A stretch of DNA of 58,919 nt from JALZAI01 sp038212215 (GCA_038212215.1 JBBQUT010000030.1:1-58919), one strand, 5' to 3'; positions 37,971-47,529 are shown, counted from the stretch's first letter. Notes: a model not told the origin generated them from the letters alone. Made by a program: numbers and translations.

Positions 37971-39569
37971 TCAGGGCATGTGCTCGTACGCCGGCAAGGT
38001 GAGGAATTCGGCGAAGTCGTCGGCGACCGCCACCTGCATGAATGTTTCCCGCGCGTCGGCGAAATCACCAGGCTCGCCCAGCCGGGCGATTTCCTCATCC
38101 GCCATCTTTTCGATCAGTTCGCGGGTCACCAATTCGCCGGTGTCCAGCACGACGCCTAGGTGTAGCCACTGCCAGATCTGCGAGCGACTGATCTCGGCGG
38201 TGGCTGCGTCCTCCATCAGATTGAAGATGCCGACCGCCCCGCTGCCCTTGAGCCAGGAGGCAAGGTACTGGATGCCAACGCTGACGTTGTTTCGGAGCCC
38301 CTCCTCGGTCACCGAACCGGGTGTGCTGGCGACGTCGAGCAACTGCTGGGCGGTGACGTGGACGTCGTCGCGTTGGCGGTCCAGCTGATTCGGCCGGTCG
38401 CCGAGCACCTTGTCGAAAGCGTCGCGGCACACCGCAACGAGGTCGGGATGCGCGACCCAGGAACCGTCGAAACCGTCGGTCGCCTCGCGGGTCTTGTCCT
38501 CCTCCACCTTGCCCAAGGCCGTCGCGTTGACCTCCGCGTCCTTGCGGCTCGGGATGAAGGCAGCCATGCCTCCGATCGCGTGTGCACCCCGCTTGTGACA
38601 GGTGCTCACAAGCAACTCGGTGTAGGCGCGCATGAACGGCACGGTCATCGTCACCTGAGCGCGGTCGGGAAGCTGGAACTCCTTGCCGCGGGTGCGGAAC
38701 TTCTTGATCACGCTGAAGATGTAGTCCCATCGTCCGGCATTCAGCCCGGCCGAGTGGTCACGCAACTCGTAGAGGATTTCGTCCATCTCGAACGCCGCCG
38801 GGTAGGTCTCGATGAGCACCGTTGCGCGGATCGTGCCCTGCGGCACGCGAAGGTATTCCTGCGCGCGGACGAAGACGTCGTTCCACAGCCGCGCTTCGAG
38901 GTGCGACTCCATCTTCGGCAGGTAGAAGTACGGCCCGGCACCAAGATCCAGCTGACGCTGCGCGCAATGGAAAAAGTACAGGCCGAAATCGAAGAGGCTG
39001 CCCGACATCGCATCGCCGTCGACCAATACGTGCTTCTCGGGTAGGTGCCAACCGCGAGGACGCACCACGATCGTCGCGAGGTGCTCGCCGAGCTGGTAGT
39101 CCTTACCTCCAGACGAGAAGTCGATCGAGCGGTCGAGCGCGTTGCGTAGGTTGAGTTGTCCCTCGACGAGATTGGCCCACAGCGGGGTGTTCGCGTCCTC
39201 GAAGTCGGCGAGCCAGACCTTGGCGCCAGAATTGAGTGCGTTGATCGTCATTTTTCGGTCGGTCGGTCCGGTGATCTCGACGCGGCGATCGACGAGCCCA
39301 GGTGCGGGCGGGGCGACCCGCCAGTCACCGGCACGCACGTCCGCGGTCTCGTCCAGGAAGTCGAGCATCGCACCCTCGGCGAGCTGCCGGTAGCGCACGT
39401 CCCGAGCGGCGAGCAAATTCTTGCGAGTGCCGTCGAAACGGCGATGCAAATCGCCGAGGAACGCGAGCGCGTCCGGGGTGAGGACTTGCTCGTACCCGGA
39501 TTTCATCTCCCCGTTGACATGGATTCCTTCAACGCTCCCGTTGACCTGGACTCCGGCTGACTCAGTCAT
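37971..39569 (-). CDS. aceB: Malate synthase A
   Basis: 532 residues, the length of type A malate synthase (E. coli AceB 533), not the 720-residue type G. The family signature RDHSAGLNAGRWDYIFS is near residues 254-270, with PKMESHLEARLWNDVF and NSGAKVWLADFEDANTPLW upstream. It condenses glyoxylate and acetyl-CoA to malate. It leads an operon with glcDEF and a permease, so it disposes of glyoxylate made from glycolate. No isocitrate lyase is in the window. Start at the ATG preceded by GAGGGAG. Confidence 0.93.
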   Translation of the reverse strand: MTESAGVQVNGSVEGIHVNGEMKSGYEQVLTPDALAFLGDLHRRFDGTRKNLLAARDVRYRQLAEGAMLDFLDETADVRAGDWRVAPPAPGLVDRRVEITGPTDRKMTINALNSGAKVWLADFEDANTPLWANLVEGQLNLRNALDRSIDFSSGGKDYQLGEHLATIVVRPRGWHLPEKHVLVDGDAMSGSLFDFGLYFFHCAQRQLDLGAGPYFYLPKMESHLEARLWNDVFVRAQEYLRVPQGTIRATVLIETYPAAFEMDEILYELRDHSAGLNAGRWDYIFSVIKKFRTRGKEFQLPDRAQVTMTVPFMRAYTELLVSTCHKRGAHAIGGMAAFIPSRKDAEVNATALGKVEEDKTREATDGFDGSWVAHPDLVAVCRDAFDKVLGDRPNQLDRQRDDVHVTAQQLLDVASTPGSVTEEGLRNNVSVGIQYLASWLKGSGAVGIFNLMEDAATAEISRSQIWQWLHLGVVLDTGELVTRELIEKMADEEIARLGEPGDFADARETFMQVAVADDFAEFLTLPAYEHMP

Positions 39570-39808
39570 CAAATCGACTCCCTCGGTGCACTCGTAACCT
39601 TCCCGCGCGGAGACTGCAATACACACGGCAAATAGCTCATTTTTCGTCGGTTCGAAACGCTAGGTGGCGCGACGAGCGAGGTCAAGGGGCCCGCCTGCCC
39701 CGCGACACCTTACGAACCAGTGAACGCAACATCGAGATTTGAACATCGACGCGAGTCGTCGCGTTGCCACCGACGAGACGCAGGGTGCGCCTCAAGGAGG
39801 TCATCGCC

Positions 39809-40813
39809 ATGAAGTCCCGTCCTCTAGCTCTCGGGTTGATCGCCGTCGCGGCCTCGGCCAGTGTCGTCGGCCTGTCGGCGAGTCCGGCGGCTGCGGACGG
39901 TGGCGCTCGGGTATTCGTCCCTAGCGCGACCGTCAACGCCGACCACACCGCCACCTTGCCGTTGCACCGCGGCAGGTCCGGCTCGCGAACCGTATGGTTC
40001 GTCGTCACCGAGGCATCCGACTCCAACCACGCCGCGACCTGGCGAAGCTCGGTCGCGCAGAAGCTCGCCAACGCCGCTGGCACCAGCGCAGTGCAGAGGG
40101 TCAGCGTCGACGCCGACGGCACCGTCGTCTTCCCGGCCACTGTCGACTTCTCGCCCACCCACGTCATCACGCCCGGCCCCACCGGTTTCCCGCCGAACGC
40201 CGCCCAGCCAGGCGCAGTCGGCAACGCCGGCTACAGCCCGATCATCCAACTCCCGGACGGCGCTGTCCTCAATGCGCCGCAACTGGCCAATTCCAGCGGC
40301 CAAGCCGACAAGGTCGTCTCACTTGACACTCGCGCTCGGACGGTCCGCTACCGGCTCACCGACGGCTTTGCCCGTACGAATGCCGTCGTCTACCTCAGCA
40401 CCGAATCCAGCGATCCGGGCGCGGCAGCAATCGAGGACGTGACGTACGCACCGGCGCTCAACGCGGCACCCTTCCCCGGTGGCGACGGCACCGACTCCGC
40501 GCGGGCCAGCCTGGCCGCGATCACCAATGGCCAAACCGGCGCCCACAACCCCCAGCGACAGGGTCTTAACTCCGCGCTGCTCGGCGACGGCGACCCACTC
40601 AACATTCTGGCGTGGGAGCCCAACCAGGGCCGCTATAGCCCGCTCTGGGACGTCCACTTCACCCAGTGGGCACCCGGTCAGACGCCCCGCCGCCTGACGG
40701 AGTTCGCCGCCGTTGAAGATCTCGCCGCCAAGGGCGCCGTCACCGGATTCCCCAACGGGCCGTGGGGCCCCAGCGGCTTCATCGTGAACTGCCCCATCAT
40801 CGCCCAGGTCTGA
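39809..40813 (+). CDS. Secreted protein of unknown function
   Basis: 334 residues. The signal peptide is clear: MKSRPLALGLIAVAASASVVGLSASPAAA, with cleavage likely after Ala29. The mature part is rich in beta-type sequence, Thr, Ser, Asn and Pro, has few charges, and contains one C-terminal cysteine (IVNCPIIAQV). It resembles actinobacterial exported proteins with no named domain. Start at the ATG preceded by AAGGAGGT. It is divergent from aceB across about 240 bases. A GC hairpin follows the stop. I do not recognise a function. Confidence 0.75.
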   Translation: MKSRPLALGLIAVAASASVVGLSASPAAADGGARVFVPSATVNADHTATLPLHRGRSGSRTVWFVVTEASDSNHAATWRSSVAQKLANAAGTSAVQRVSVDADGTVVFPATVDFSPTHVITPGPTGFPPNAAQPGAVGNAGYSPIIQLPDGAVLNAPQLANSSGQADKVVSLDTRARTVRYRLTDGFARTNAVVYLSTESSDPGAAAIEDVTYAPALNAAPFPGGDGTDSARASLAAITNGQTGAHNPQRQGLNSALLGDGDPLNILAWEPNQGRYSPLWDVHFTQWAPGQTPRRLTEFAAVEDLAAKGAVTGFPNGPWGPSGFIVNCPIIAQV

Positions 40814-40818
40814 GCTTC

Positions 40819-40839
40819 GCCCGGGCGATACATCCGGGC
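40819..40839 (+). terminator. Hairpin after the secreted protein gene
   Basis: GCCCGG (40819-40824) pairs with CCGGGC (40834-40839) across a 9-base loop, 6 bases after the stop. There is no T run, which is usual for high-GC bacteria. The stem is short, so the call is modest. Confidence 0.35.
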
Positions 40840-40881
40840 CGGACCGACGTCTGTGGCCTGCGGCCTCCTGCACAACCGCTG

Positions 40882-41550
40882 CTAGCTCAGCGAGTTCTTG
40901 CGGGACAAGTCAATCAAGTGCCGCACGGTCACGGCCGACTCGCCGGTGTGCCGGGCAACGCGCCGGATCAGGGCCAGGAACACCGTCGCCGTCGTCATGG
41001 CATCGCCGAGCGCATGATGCGGGGTGTGTACTGGCAATTCGAGACGGATTGCAAGTTGCTCCAAGCCAGGCTCATGACCGGTGTCGCGAGGTGCCAAGCC
41101 GACTGCGCGAGCCAAGGCCGCGGTATCTACGAGGGGGGCGCGCAAGCGGAGCCGCTGCTCGGCGAGCAACCTGGCAAGGAAGGCTTGTTCGATCCAGGCG
41201 GCGTGCGCTACGAGGATCGATCCGTGCATTGCGGACGCGATCGCGCGGGCCACGTCTGCCGGATCAGCCCCGACCGTCACGTCCCGAGTCCGCAGGCCGT
41301 GGATCTGGATCGCGGCCACTGACGAGGGTCTGCCCGACCGCACGACCGTGTATTCGTTCGCGCCGGCGGAGATGCGGCCGTGCTCGATGATGACATGTCC
41401 GATCGAGACGATCTCGTCGCGCTGCAGGTCGAGTCCGGTGGTTTCGACGTCGACAACACAGAAGCGCGCCGCACGCCACGGGCTGTCGAGGTCGACGCGG
41501 GTCGTTGCGCGTCGCCACTTGCGCCCGATCAAGCCAACCGCGCCATCCAC
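40882..41550 (-). CDS. DEDDh-type 3'-5' exonuclease
   Basis: 222 residues of the DnaQ/epsilon fold. Motif I is DVETTGLD (34-41) and motif III is HHALGDA in TPHHALGDAMTTATVF. Motif II, usually HNxxFD, reads VAHAAWIEQAFL, so Glu replaces the expected Asp. The GTG start at 41550 overlaps the end of the upstream cNMP/CBS/DUF294 gene by 22 bases, so the two are one unit. This pairing recurs across bacteria, where the two proteins often sit next to acetate-metabolism genes; the job is unknown. Confidence 0.82.
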   Translation of the reverse strand: MDGAVGLIGRKWRRATTRVDLDSPWRAARFCVVDVETTGLDLQRDEIVSIGHVIIEHGRISAGANEYTVVRSGRPSSVAAIQIHGLRTRDVTVGADPADVARAIASAMHGSILVAHAAWIEQAFLARLLAEQRLRLRAPLVDTAALARAVGLAPRDTGHEPGLEQLAIRLELPVHTPHHALGDAMTTATVFLALIRRVARHTGESAVTVRHLIDLSRKNSLS

Positions 41551-43391
41551 GTACCTTCCACACTGTTCTGCACGCCTGCGATCGCGCGGAAGGATTCCCG
41601 CAGGCGCCGACGAGCTAGAGAATCTAGTTTGCGGGGATCGATCCAGGTCGAGGCAGGTGCGCCCGTCCGGATCGCGCCCACCTGACTGTCGAGCACCGTT
41701 GCGTAAACGTCGTCGAACGCTCCGACAAGCATGTCTGCCTCCTCTTTGGTCAGCAAGTTTGCTGCAGCTGCCCGTTCGATCCGTTCGGGCGTAGTGCCAT
41801 GGACCTCGCCCATCGCTACCGCAAGCCAGCGGCCTAGCGATGTGACGGGGACCAGGCCGCCGCGTTTGAGGTCCAGCCGGCCGCGGTGCCGCCCAGAATG
41901 CTCGACGACGAAGTCACGCACGAACCCGACCGGTGGTTTGACCGAAAGCGTGTGGCGCAATGAGGCCGCTAGGTATTCGACGCCGCGGGTCGTCTCCCGG
42001 ATCGAGTCGGTGATGGCCCGCCCGATCAAGGGTTCGGTGACGGGTCGGCTATCGGCCGCTATGGCGGAAAGCAACAACGCGCCCTCCTGAGTCGGATCGG
42101 TGATCCAGGTACGGGCACGTTCCTGCCATGCCGAGCGCGAACGGCTAAATAGCGGATTGTCGGCGTTGGCCCCGTCCGGGCACCGTCGAAGGCCGCACAG
42201 TTGCATAGCGTCTAGGACGGCTCCTGCGGACTTCCTGATCTCGTCAGCCGGCTCCGCGGACACCGACGGGTCGACCCACACGATCGCGGTATCCACATCG
42301 GATTCCGGCAGCGGTTCATGGCGAGCCATGGAACCGAGCACCAGCCACGAATGCCGAAGCCGGGTGTTGCTCGCGGGGCCGACCAATTGGACGAGCTTGC
42401 GCAGCACGGCGTCGATGATCGTCGCGTGTAGCGCGCCGATGTGACGGGCCGGCACTTCGGTGTCGTGCAACTCGACCAGAGTGCCGGGAATCAGCTGGCA
42501 TTCCTGCGCAAGCTCGGCCACCGAGTGGGCTCCATCAATCGCCGCCCTGATCAGGAGGGGATCTCGCACTTCCACGGAGGCCACGTCGATCGCCCGCACG
42601 ACTCCGATCGCCCGTCCGGCGTCGTCATCGACCACGAGGTGATGAACAGCGGATTCCACCATTCGCAGCAATGCCGTCGCCATCGGCGTTCCGATGGCTA
42701 CCCGTATGACTGGGCGCGTCGCGATGGTCGCGATCGGCGCGTCGGGGCTGACCTCACCGGTGGCCACCCGTTCACGGAAATCGCGATCGGTGACTATCCC
42801 CACCTCTGCACCGTCACTACTCTCGCCGAGCCGTATCAACGCGCATGATTGCGCGAGCTTTCCTATCTCCAGGGCGGCTTCGCGCACCGATGTCGCCGCG
42901 TCACACCAGATCAGAGGGCGCATGTGACGCTCGACCGCTGCGTGCCGTCCGGACATCAACCCGCGATCGGTCAGTCGTTGCCGCGTAGTCACGGTCCTGG
43001 AGTGTGCGAAAGTGAGGCGCTCCGGGTGCACCAAGATCGTGCGTGGATTTGGCAGCCGGTAGCAGAGCGTGTCCTCGCTGGCGCGCACGCTGATGTCCGG
43101 CGCCAGTCCGGTCAGCACTGAGATGTAGCCGAACGTGTCACCGGTCCCGAGTACGTCCACGACGCGGCCCCGGTCGACAATTTCGACCTCACCGGTCCGG
43201 ACGACGAAAAGATGATCGAGCGCAGCAGAACCCTCGACGACGATGACCTCACCAGCACCGAAGTACTCGACCTCGACGGCACCGGCCAGGCGCTCGAGGT
43301 CGTCGGCGTCGAGCGATCCGAACGGCGGCTGGCCCGCGAGGAACTCGGCGAACTCACGCATGAGCACCCGTCCACCGGAAAGTCGGCTCAT
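41529..43391 (-). CDS. cNMP-binding/CBS/DUF294 nucleotidyltransferase-like protein
   Basis: 620 residues in four parts: a cyclic-nucleotide-binding domain (about 12-130, FFGAGEVIVVEG-like core and GDTFGYISVL), two CBS motifs (about 150-270, GIVTDRDFRERV and HHLVVDDDAGRAIGVV), a DUF294 nucleotidyltransferase domain with GSMARHEPLPESDVDTAIVW around 345-365 (the GSxxR...SDxD pattern of GlnE/MNT folds), and a DUF294 C-terminal helical domain. It probably senses nucleotides and modifies a partner. ATG with GAGGGGA upstream. It overlaps a DEDDh exonuclease downstream and is divergent from a diguanylate cyclase. Confidence 0.88.
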   Translation of the reverse strand: MSRLSGGRVLMREFAEFLAGQPPFGSLDADDLERLAGAVEVEYFGAGEVIVVEGSAALDHLFVVRTGEVEIVDRGRVVDVLGTGDTFGYISVLTGLAPDISVRASEDTLCYRLPNPRTILVHPERLTFAHSRTVTTRQRLTDRGLMSGRHAAVERHMRPLIWCDAATSVREAALEIGKLAQSCALIRLGESSDGAEVGIVTDRDFRERVATGEVSPDAPIATIATRPVIRVAIGTPMATALLRMVESAVHHLVVDDDAGRAIGVVRAIDVASVEVRDPLLIRAAIDGAHSVAELAQECQLIPGTLVELHDTEVPARHIGALHATIIDAVLRKLVQLVGPASNTRLRHSWLVLGSMARHEPLPESDVDTAIVWVDPSVSAEPADEIRKSAGAVLDAMQLCGLRRCPDGANADNPLFSRSRSAWQERARTWITDPTQEGALLLSAIAADSRPVTEPLIGRAITDSIRETTRGVEYLAASLRHTLSVKPPVGFVRDFVVEHSGRHRGRLDLKRGGLVPVTSLGRWLAVAMGEVHGTTPERIERAAAANLLTKEEADMLVGAFDDVYATVLDSQVGAIRTGAPASTWIDPRKLDSLARRRLRESFRAIAGVQNSVEGTWMARLA

Positions 43392-43538
43392 CCATGGCGT
43401 CCCCTCCGCTAGTGCGTCTGGCGCTTGTGCGAGCGTAGCCTCGTCGTTCAGTTTTGCCCGGATGCGGCCGAAGGTATTCCTGAGGGTCTAAGGATGCGGT
43501 GACGGGACGCAGGTTCCATGGTCGGGTCGGAGGTAGCC

Positions 43539-45170
43539 ATGCTCGGTCACAGGTTGTCGGAGGCCGATGTCGTGACCGAGCTCGCTCGAGTAATGGCCGG
43601 CACTCCTGCTCCGCTGGGGATACTGCTGCAGACCTGCCTCAGCTGGATCGGCGCGCTGTCAGTGGGCGGGGCCGCGCTGCTGGATGTGCAGCAGTTGCCC
43701 GAGGCGTGGCACGTTGCCGCCAGCACACCGGGGGTTGAGGATGCCGAACTCGATCGGCTGACGCTGCAGCTGACCGCACTGTCGACAGCGGGCTCACGGT
43801 GGCCCGAGCCTGTCCTGCTCGGCGCACCTACCCCCGAACCACTTCAGGGCGGATCGGCCTCGGCGGTTGCCTTGACGGATTCCGGATCTGTAGTCGGAGT
43901 GCTCGTCGTGCTCGGCTGCTCTCCCGCCGCGTGGGCGGCGATCGAACCGAGTGTCAGAAACGCATTGCTCATGTGCCTGGCGCGCAGGCTGGTTCAGGCA
44001 GCTGCCCACGCTGAAGCGGTATTCGCGAAACGTTCGGCCGACGCGACCCTGCGCTTGTTCCGCGAGGGAGCATTCGCGCACGACGTGTCCGAAGCCGGCA
44101 CTATCGTCGCGCGAGTGGCAGCGCAGGCCCTGCAAACCGAGCGGGCCGGCGTGGAGGTCGTCGACGAACACGGCATCATTTCCTTCGCGATCGGGGTCGG
44201 CGTATCGGTCGAAGTCAATGACGCGATTCAGAGCTCGTTGCTCGGCAAAGTTGCCGCGGACTCGCCCGGCTGGCGCTTGGTTGCGTTGGCGTCAGAGCCG
44301 CAGCTGGTCGACGACGCAAAGCTCATTTCTTCCCGCAAGCGCGGCTTTATCGAAACTCTTGGGGTACGTTCCTTCGCTGCCATTCCGCTGCTGTCGAGGA
44401 CTGGACTTCGCGGGATCGTCATCTGCGGTGAGGCGGCCAGGTCGCGTCACTGGACTCAGGCCGAGCGCGACTTCACGGCACGATTCTCCCTCGAGGGCGC
44501 CTTGATCGTGGATGCGGCGCGGCTTCGCGCATCCGAACGTGCGCAGCTGGTCCAGCTCACCCATCAGGCATTTCACGACGCGCTGACCGGCCTGCCGAAC
44601 CGCAGCCTGTTGATGGAACGCGCCGCACAAGCTTTAGCCTCGGCTGCGCGGCGCGGAAGCCGACCAGCGATATTGATGCTCGATATCAACGACTTCAAGC
44701 GGGTCAACGACATTTTCGGCCACACCCGGGGCGACGAACTGCTCTGCGAGATCGCCGACCTGCTCACCGGCACGCTGCGTAGCGGCGACACCGTCGCCCG
44801 TCTGGGTGGCGACGAGTTCGCGATCCTTCTTCCTGACAACGCCGACATCACGCAGGCGCACGCGGTAGCGACAAAGGTGGGCGCCCGCCTCGACGCACCG
44901 CTCGACGTCGGTGGCATCGAGCTCGACGCAGCAGCCAGCATCGGAATAGCCGTGTTTCCGGAGCACGGCCGCACCGCCGCCGAACTCATCCGGCGAGCGG
45001 ACGTCGCAATGTACGTCGCCAAACGCATGGGGAGTGGCCCTGCCCTCTACCGCCGCGCACAGGACGACTCGGCCGTGGAGCGGCTCAGGCTGTATAGGAA
45101 GGGCCGTGACGCCGAAACCACAGCGGCAACGTTCGCGCACGCCGATCGGCCCCTCGAGTTGCCAGGATGA
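43539..45170 (+). CDS. GAF-GGDEF diguanylate cyclase
   Basis: 543 residues. Two sensory regions (about 1-160 and a GAF domain near 170-325) precede the GGDEF domain, whose active site LGGDEFAILL is intact (GGDEF at 423-427). The RxxD inhibitory site is also present 5 residues before it (RSGD), so product inhibition is expected. It makes cyclic di-GMP from two GTP. The start was set at MLGHRLSEADVV, preceded by GGAGG; an ATG seven codons upstream (43518) is open. It is divergent from the cNMP/CBS/DUF294 gene. Confidence 0.9.
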   Translation: MLGHRLSEADVVTELARVMAGTPAPLGILLQTCLSWIGALSVGGAALLDVQQLPEAWHVAASTPGVEDAELDRLTLQLTALSTAGSRWPEPVLLGAPTPEPLQGGSASAVALTDSGSVVGVLVVLGCSPAAWAAIEPSVRNALLMCLARRLVQAAAHAEAVFAKRSADATLRLFREGAFAHDVSEAGTIVARVAAQALQTERAGVEVVDEHGIISFAIGVGVSVEVNDAIQSSLLGKVAADSPGWRLVALASEPQLVDDAKLISSRKRGFIETLGVRSFAAIPLLSRTGLRGIVICGEAARSRHWTQAERDFTARFSLEGALIVDAARLRASERAQLVQLTHQAFHDALTGLPNRSLLMERAAQALASAARRGSRPAILMLDINDFKRVNDIFGHTRGDELLCEIADLLTGTLRSGDTVARLGGDEFAILLPDNADITQAHAVATKVGARLDAPLDVGGIELDAAASIGIAVFPEHGRTAAELIRRADVAMYVAKRMGSGPALYRRAQDDSAVERLRLYRKGRDAETTAATFAHADRPLELPG

Positions 45171-45187
45171 GTGTGCGCCACAACGAT

Positions 45188-45667
45188 CTAAGGTGGTGTG
45201 ACGTTCGACGCTCCTGCAAAACCAAGCTGCCGCCACGCCTCGTAAGCAGCAACGGCGGCCGAATTCGCGAGGTTCAGCGATCGCCTACCGGCAAGCATGG
45301 GGATGCGAATCAGTTCGGTCACGTTCGGATCGGTCAAGACCGCCGCCGCGAGACCGGTGGGCTCAGACCCGAACATGAGCACGTCGCCCGGTCGATACGC
45401 GACGTCGGCGTGGGTCGTGCGGGCGTTGGTGGTGAACGCGAATACCTGGGCCGGCAGCACCACCTGCCATACATCCGCAAGTGAGTGGTGGATCGTGACC
45501 GTCGCCAGATCGTGGTAGTCGAGTCCGGCGCGGCGCAGCTTGGTGTCGGTCATCGTGAAGCCAAGCGGTTCGACCAGGTGCAGATGGCAGCCGGTCACCG
45601 CGGCGAGGCGAATCGCGTTACCTGTGTTCGGCGGAATCCGAGGTTCGACGAAGACGATGTTGAACAC
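45188..45667 (-). CDS. trmL: tRNA (cytidine(34)-2'-O)-methyltransferase
   Basis: 159 residues, a full-length minimal SPOUT methyltransferase. Motif 1 is FVEPRIPPNTGNAIRLAA (7-24), with motif 2 LMFGSEPTGL and motif 3 IPMLAGRRSLNLANSAAVAAYEAWRQ near the C-terminus. The last forms the knotted SAM pocket. It methylates the wobble base of tRNA-Leu. Start GTG at 45667. Its 3' end faces that of the diguanylate cyclase with a 17-base gap. Confidence 0.92.
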   Translation of the reverse strand: MFNIVFVEPRIPPNTGNAIRLAAVTGCHLHLVEPLGFTMTDTKLRRAGLDYHDLATVTIHHSLADVWQVVLPAQVFAFTTNARTTHADVAYRPGDVLMFGSEPTGLAAAVLTDPNVTELIRIPMLAGRRSLNLANSAAVAAYEAWRQLGFAGASNVTPP

Positions 45668-45763
45668 AGATCAGGGTAAGCCCCGAGGAACGAGTCAGCA
45701 GCGGCGGCCCGCCGGGACCTTATCCTCTGTGACTGTGGGGAGCCCGCCGCGCATTGTCGAGAT

Positions 45764-45922
45764 ATGAAGTCGATTGGGAAATCTCGAACGGTTGATTCAC
45801 TGTTGTGGCTCACCCTCGGCGTAGGGCTGCAAGCAGCGCTGCCCTGGTTCCTGCGCAGGGGCCTGCGGACGTCAGATGCGCGCGACGTCAACGACTGCCA
45901 CGAATCAACTGTTACCAACTGA
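45764..45922 (+). CDS. Possible 52-residue membrane peptide
   Basis: ATG at 45764 to TGA at 45922, starting MKSIGKSRTVDSLLWLTLGVG with a hydrophobic stretch LLWLTLGVGLQAALPWFL and a polar end. It sits in the 244-base gap between trmL and the CoA-transferase and overlaps the end of the latter by 11 bases. The ribosome site is poor (GAGAT). No homolog is recognised; it may be chance. Confidence 0.22.
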   Translation: MKSIGKSRTVDSLLWLTLGVGLQAALPWFLRRGLRTSDARDVNDCHESTVTN

Positions 45923-47462
45923 ACTGGTGCGCGCCGGTCGGCTGGTGCTGCATCGTGCCTTCCCGCAGATACCGCACATGCCACGACAGCGCCTCCTCGA
46001 GCAGATGCGGCGTGTGCAGGCCAGGCGCGCCGGATAGCGCTCGGTCGAAGTAGTCCTGCAGCGCCGGGCGGAAGTTCGGATGCGCACAATGATCAATGAT
46101 CTGCTGAGCGCGATGTCTTGGGGCCAGCCCACGCAGATCGGCAAGGCCCTGCTCGGTAACAATGACATGGACATCGTGCTCGGTGTGGTCGACGTGGCTG
46201 ACCATCGGCACGAAGCACGAGATTGCGCCACCCTTTACGGTCGACGGGCTGAGAAAAATCGAAACGAAAGCGTTGCGTGCGAAGTCGCCGGATCCACCGA
46301 TGCCGTTCTGGATGCGCGAACCCATGACGTGGGTCGAATTGACGTTTCCGTAGATATCGGCCTCGATCATCCCGTTCATGGCCAGGCAGCCGAGCCGTCG
46401 CACCACCTCTGGATGGTTGCTGATCTCCTGCGGACGCAGCACGATCCGCTGCCGGTACTCGGCGATCTCGGCCTTGAATTCGGCTTGCCCGCTCTTGCTG
46501 AGTGACACGGCCGTGGCCGAGGCAGCCGACACGGTGCCGGAACGCAGCAAGGCTAGTAGGCCATCCTGGATTACTTCTGTGTACGCCGTGAGTTGGCGGA
46601 AGGGGCCGTCGTCGAGTCCGGCGAGCACCGCGTTGGCCACATTGCCGACGCCGGACTGCAGCGGCAGCAGGTTCGCAGGCAGCCGGCCCAGTTTGACCTC
46701 TCGGGCGAAGAATTCCACCAAGTGAGCGGCGATCGCTTTCGAGTCGTCGTCGAGAGGTTTGAAACTCGGACTGCTGTCTGACTCATCGGTCAGGACGATG
46801 GCGACGATCTTTTCGCGCGGACAGCGAAAGTACGGAAGGCCGATCCGATCACTCGCGTGCAGGATCGGGATCGGAGTGCGGTTCGGCGGTAGAGCCGTCC
46901 CGTAGTAAATGTCGTGCATGCCCTCCAACTCGGCCAGTTGCTGCGCATTGACCTCGACGATCACCTGGTCGGCCTGGTCGATCCACGTCTTGTTGTTGCC
47001 CACTGACGTGGCCGGGATCAACGCACCGTCCGCGGTGATTCCCGCAACCTCAATCACTGCAGTGTCAAGGTGACCGAAGAAACCTTCCCACACCATCTGC
47101 GCGACGTGCGACAGGTGCACATCGATGTAATCCATCAGCCCTGCATTGATCTTCGCGCGGGTCACCGGGTCGGACTGGTAGGGCATTCGCAACTCGACGC
47201 CGTCTGCCGACGCGAGCACGCCGTCGAGCTCCGGGGCGGTCGACGCGCCGGTCCAGACCCCGACTGTGAACCGGTCGCCGCGCTCCTTCGCCTCCGTCAT
47301 CCTGCGCGCCAGCGCACCCGGAACCGCCTTCGGGTAACCCGAGGCGGTAAACCCACTCATCCCGACCCGTGAGCCTGGGGCGATCAACGCGGCCGCATCA
47401 GCGGCCGACATCACCTTGCCGAGCAGCGATCGGTCCTGGACACGCGAAACGTCGGTCGGCAT
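45912..47462 (-). CDS. Acetyl-CoA hydrolase/succinyl-CoA:acetate CoA-transferase
   Basis: 516 residues of the class I CoA-transferase (AarC/Cat1) family. The catalytic glutamate is Glu296 in YTEVIQD; the CoA-binding block GNVNSTHVMGSRIQNGIGGSGDFARNAF follows near 375-402. Likely reaction: acetyl-CoA + succinate to acetate + succinyl-CoA, or the reverse, which joins acetate to the citric-acid cycle without ATP cost. The ATG is preceded by CAGGAG. It lies 67 bases downstream of the DosR-like gene on the same strand, so it may be co-transcribed with the sensor-regulator pair. Confidence 0.88.
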   Translation of the reverse strand: MPTDVSRVQDRSLLGKVMSAADAAALIAPGSRVGMSGFTASGYPKAVPGALARRMTEAKERGDRFTVGVWTGASTAPELDGVLASADGVELRMPYQSDPVTRAKINAGLMDYIDVHLSHVAQMVWEGFFGHLDTAVIEVAGITADGALIPATSVGNNKTWIDQADQVIVEVNAQQLAELEGMHDIYYGTALPPNRTPIPILHASDRIGLPYFRCPREKIVAIVLTDESDSSPSFKPLDDDSKAIAAHLVEFFAREVKLGRLPANLLPLQSGVGNVANAVLAGLDDGPFRQLTAYTEVIQDGLLALLRSGTVSAASATAVSLSKSGQAEFKAEIAEYRQRIVLRPQEISNHPEVVRRLGCLAMNGMIEADIYGNVNSTHVMGSRIQNGIGGSGDFARNAFVSIFLSPSTVKGGAISCFVPMVSHVDHTEHDVHVIVTEQGLADLRGLAPRHRAQQIIDHCAHPNFRPALQDYFDRALSGAPGLHTPHLLEEALSWHVRYLREGTMQHQPTGAHQFSW

Positions 47463-47529
47463 ATCGACTCCTGAACTATGCGGGCATGGTCAGCGCCACA
47501 TGACGGCGACGGTTGTGAGTGCGGCGCAT

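Noticed and set aside
43504..43517. GGGACGCAGGTTCC as a DosR box before the GGDEF gene
   Set aside because: Only 10 of 14 positions fit, the right half is broken, and it lies too close to the start codon.
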